Positions 63,471-64,000 of a stretch of DNA of 64,000 bases are shown here, piece by piece. Every line of letters starts with the position of its first letter. Position 1 is the first letter of the stretch. Source of the DNA: Altererythrobacter sp. Root672 (GTDB lineage: Bacteria; Pseudomonadota; Alphaproteobacteria; Sphingomonadales; Sphingomonadaceae). The stretch covers positions 1-64,000 of the forward strand of contig NZ_LMHH01000004.1 in assembly GCF_001427865.1 (NCBI RefSeq). Direction: 5' to 3'. The notes below the pieces were generated by a model. That model made no database searches, was not told the origin of the DNA, and was given only the letters and a program-made list of their open reading frames with translations. Both the position numbers and the translations under genes were made by a program.

Positions 63471-64000
63471 ATCTTTGACTTTTCGAGCAACGATCCGACA
63501 GACGTGCGCACTCTCGTGGCTCACTTCACGGCGCCCAACGCGGGATGGATCCGTCTGCGGATTGAACCTTTGCACGATCTTTACGCCATTTCCTGCACAC
63601 ACATCTACGACCCGTTTGACGATCTAGTTGTCTGGCTTGAACAAATCGCCAGCGGAAGCGCAGCGGCGACCTGGTGCGTCAACCAAGAAGGTTCGGTAAG
63701 TCGTCTCCAGTTCTATGGAGGGGTGGTTGATGATCGCGCCGATTACCTGCTCCATGTCCAGAGCGATAAGCAGGGCATTGCCCGGATCCGCGGGGTACGA
63801 GTGGTACGGAGCCAGCTGGTCGAAAGCCTCTATTGCAGCTTTCGCTTAATGGCCGACGATCCCAACTACCAAGCCCGCGAATGGGAGGCCCATCCGCAGT
63901 TTCAGTTGCTGGATGACCTGGGCGACGATGAGTACACGCGCGAGATCCGCCGCTTCCCGTACAGCGGGCGGAACTTGCGAGAGGTGACTTCCGCTACGCT
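63471..64000 (+). CDS. Unknown protein, running off the right edge
   Basis: An open frame to the window edge encodes FDFSSNDPTDVRTLVAHFTA, PNAGWIRLRIEP, then IYDPFDDLVVWLEQIASGSA and later PNYQAREWEAHPQFQLLDDL. A ribosome-binding site AAGGAGAGG stands at 63455-63463, but no ATG follows in frame; the true start may be a rare codon near 63471 or GTG at 63504. It is an acidic soluble protein that I do not recognise. It could be another part of the defence island. Confidence 0.55.
   Translation, partial: MFDFSSNDPTDVRTLVAHFTAPNAGWIRLRIEPLHDLYAISCTHIYDPFDDLVVWLEQIASGSAAATWCVNQEGSVSRLQFYGGVVDDRADYLLHVQSDKQGIARIRGVRVVRSQLVESLYCSFRLMADDPNYQAREWEAHPQFQLLDDLGDDEYTREIRRFPYSGRNLREVTSAT

Overview
The window looks like an accessory-rich chromosomal stretch of a sphingomonad (Sphingomonadales, Alphaproteobacteria). 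The reasons are high GC, predicted envelope proteins typical of the group, tandem DUF5985 genes, a DUF3489-DUF2924-serine recombinase cassette, and many intergenic palindromes ending in ATGTCCGC/GCGGACAT. I infer the order from these hallmarks and cannot name a genus.

Layout. 1-13.9 kb: a minus-strand block (about 9.6 to 0.9 kb) encodes a small protein, a C39-like cysteine protease candidate, a 59-aa protein, a two-HKD phospholipase D-like protein, a membrane alpha/beta hydrolase, an HNH-AAA ATPase fusion and a separate HNH protein; the last three overlap as ATGA junctions. A plus-strand group follows (V8/trypsin-like protease, lipoprotein, IS-truncated protein). IS6-family transposase remnants in the same orientation flank the minus-strand block, and whole or broken IS6 copies lie at 1-387, 12.7-13.9, 35.95-36.76 and 50.65 kb. 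13.9-23 kb: ion transport (NhaA, an SLC13-type permease), a winged-helix/DUF5985 operon, a beta-lactamase-family hydrolase, an esterase and small envelope proteins. 22.7-26.5 kb: a scar where a beta-lactamase-family gene and a serine recombinase have both lost their 5' ends, followed by an Mrr-type nuclease. 26.7-37.9 kb: secreted enzymes, a glycosyltransferase, a methyltransferase, MarR, a ClC channel with CBS domains and a spermidine-synthase-like gene cut by IS6.

37.8-51 kb is a patchwork of duplicated and decaying copies of one locus. The intact version (45.5-50.2 kb) is sulP-xre facing a small gene followed by pckA and a DUF983 gene. Two decayed copies lie at 37.8-39.2 and 43.2-44.3 kb. 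All three keep a 17-bp palindrome in the divergent xre/small-gene promoter. A 163-bp element with terminal inverted repeats like the IS6 ends occurs five times in the window, often exactly where genes are broken.

52.6-64 kb is an integrated defence island: DUF3489-DUF2924-large serine recombinase, then an AIPR protein with an N-terminal nuclease-like motif, a SIR2-HerA pair (ATGA overlap), an HVDD reverse transcriptase with an acidic tail, and a gene running off the right edge.

The best candidates for something undescribed are the lipase/PLD/HNH-AAA/HNH operon at the left, the 163-bp element family, and the thrice-copied xre/small-gene module with its conserved operator.
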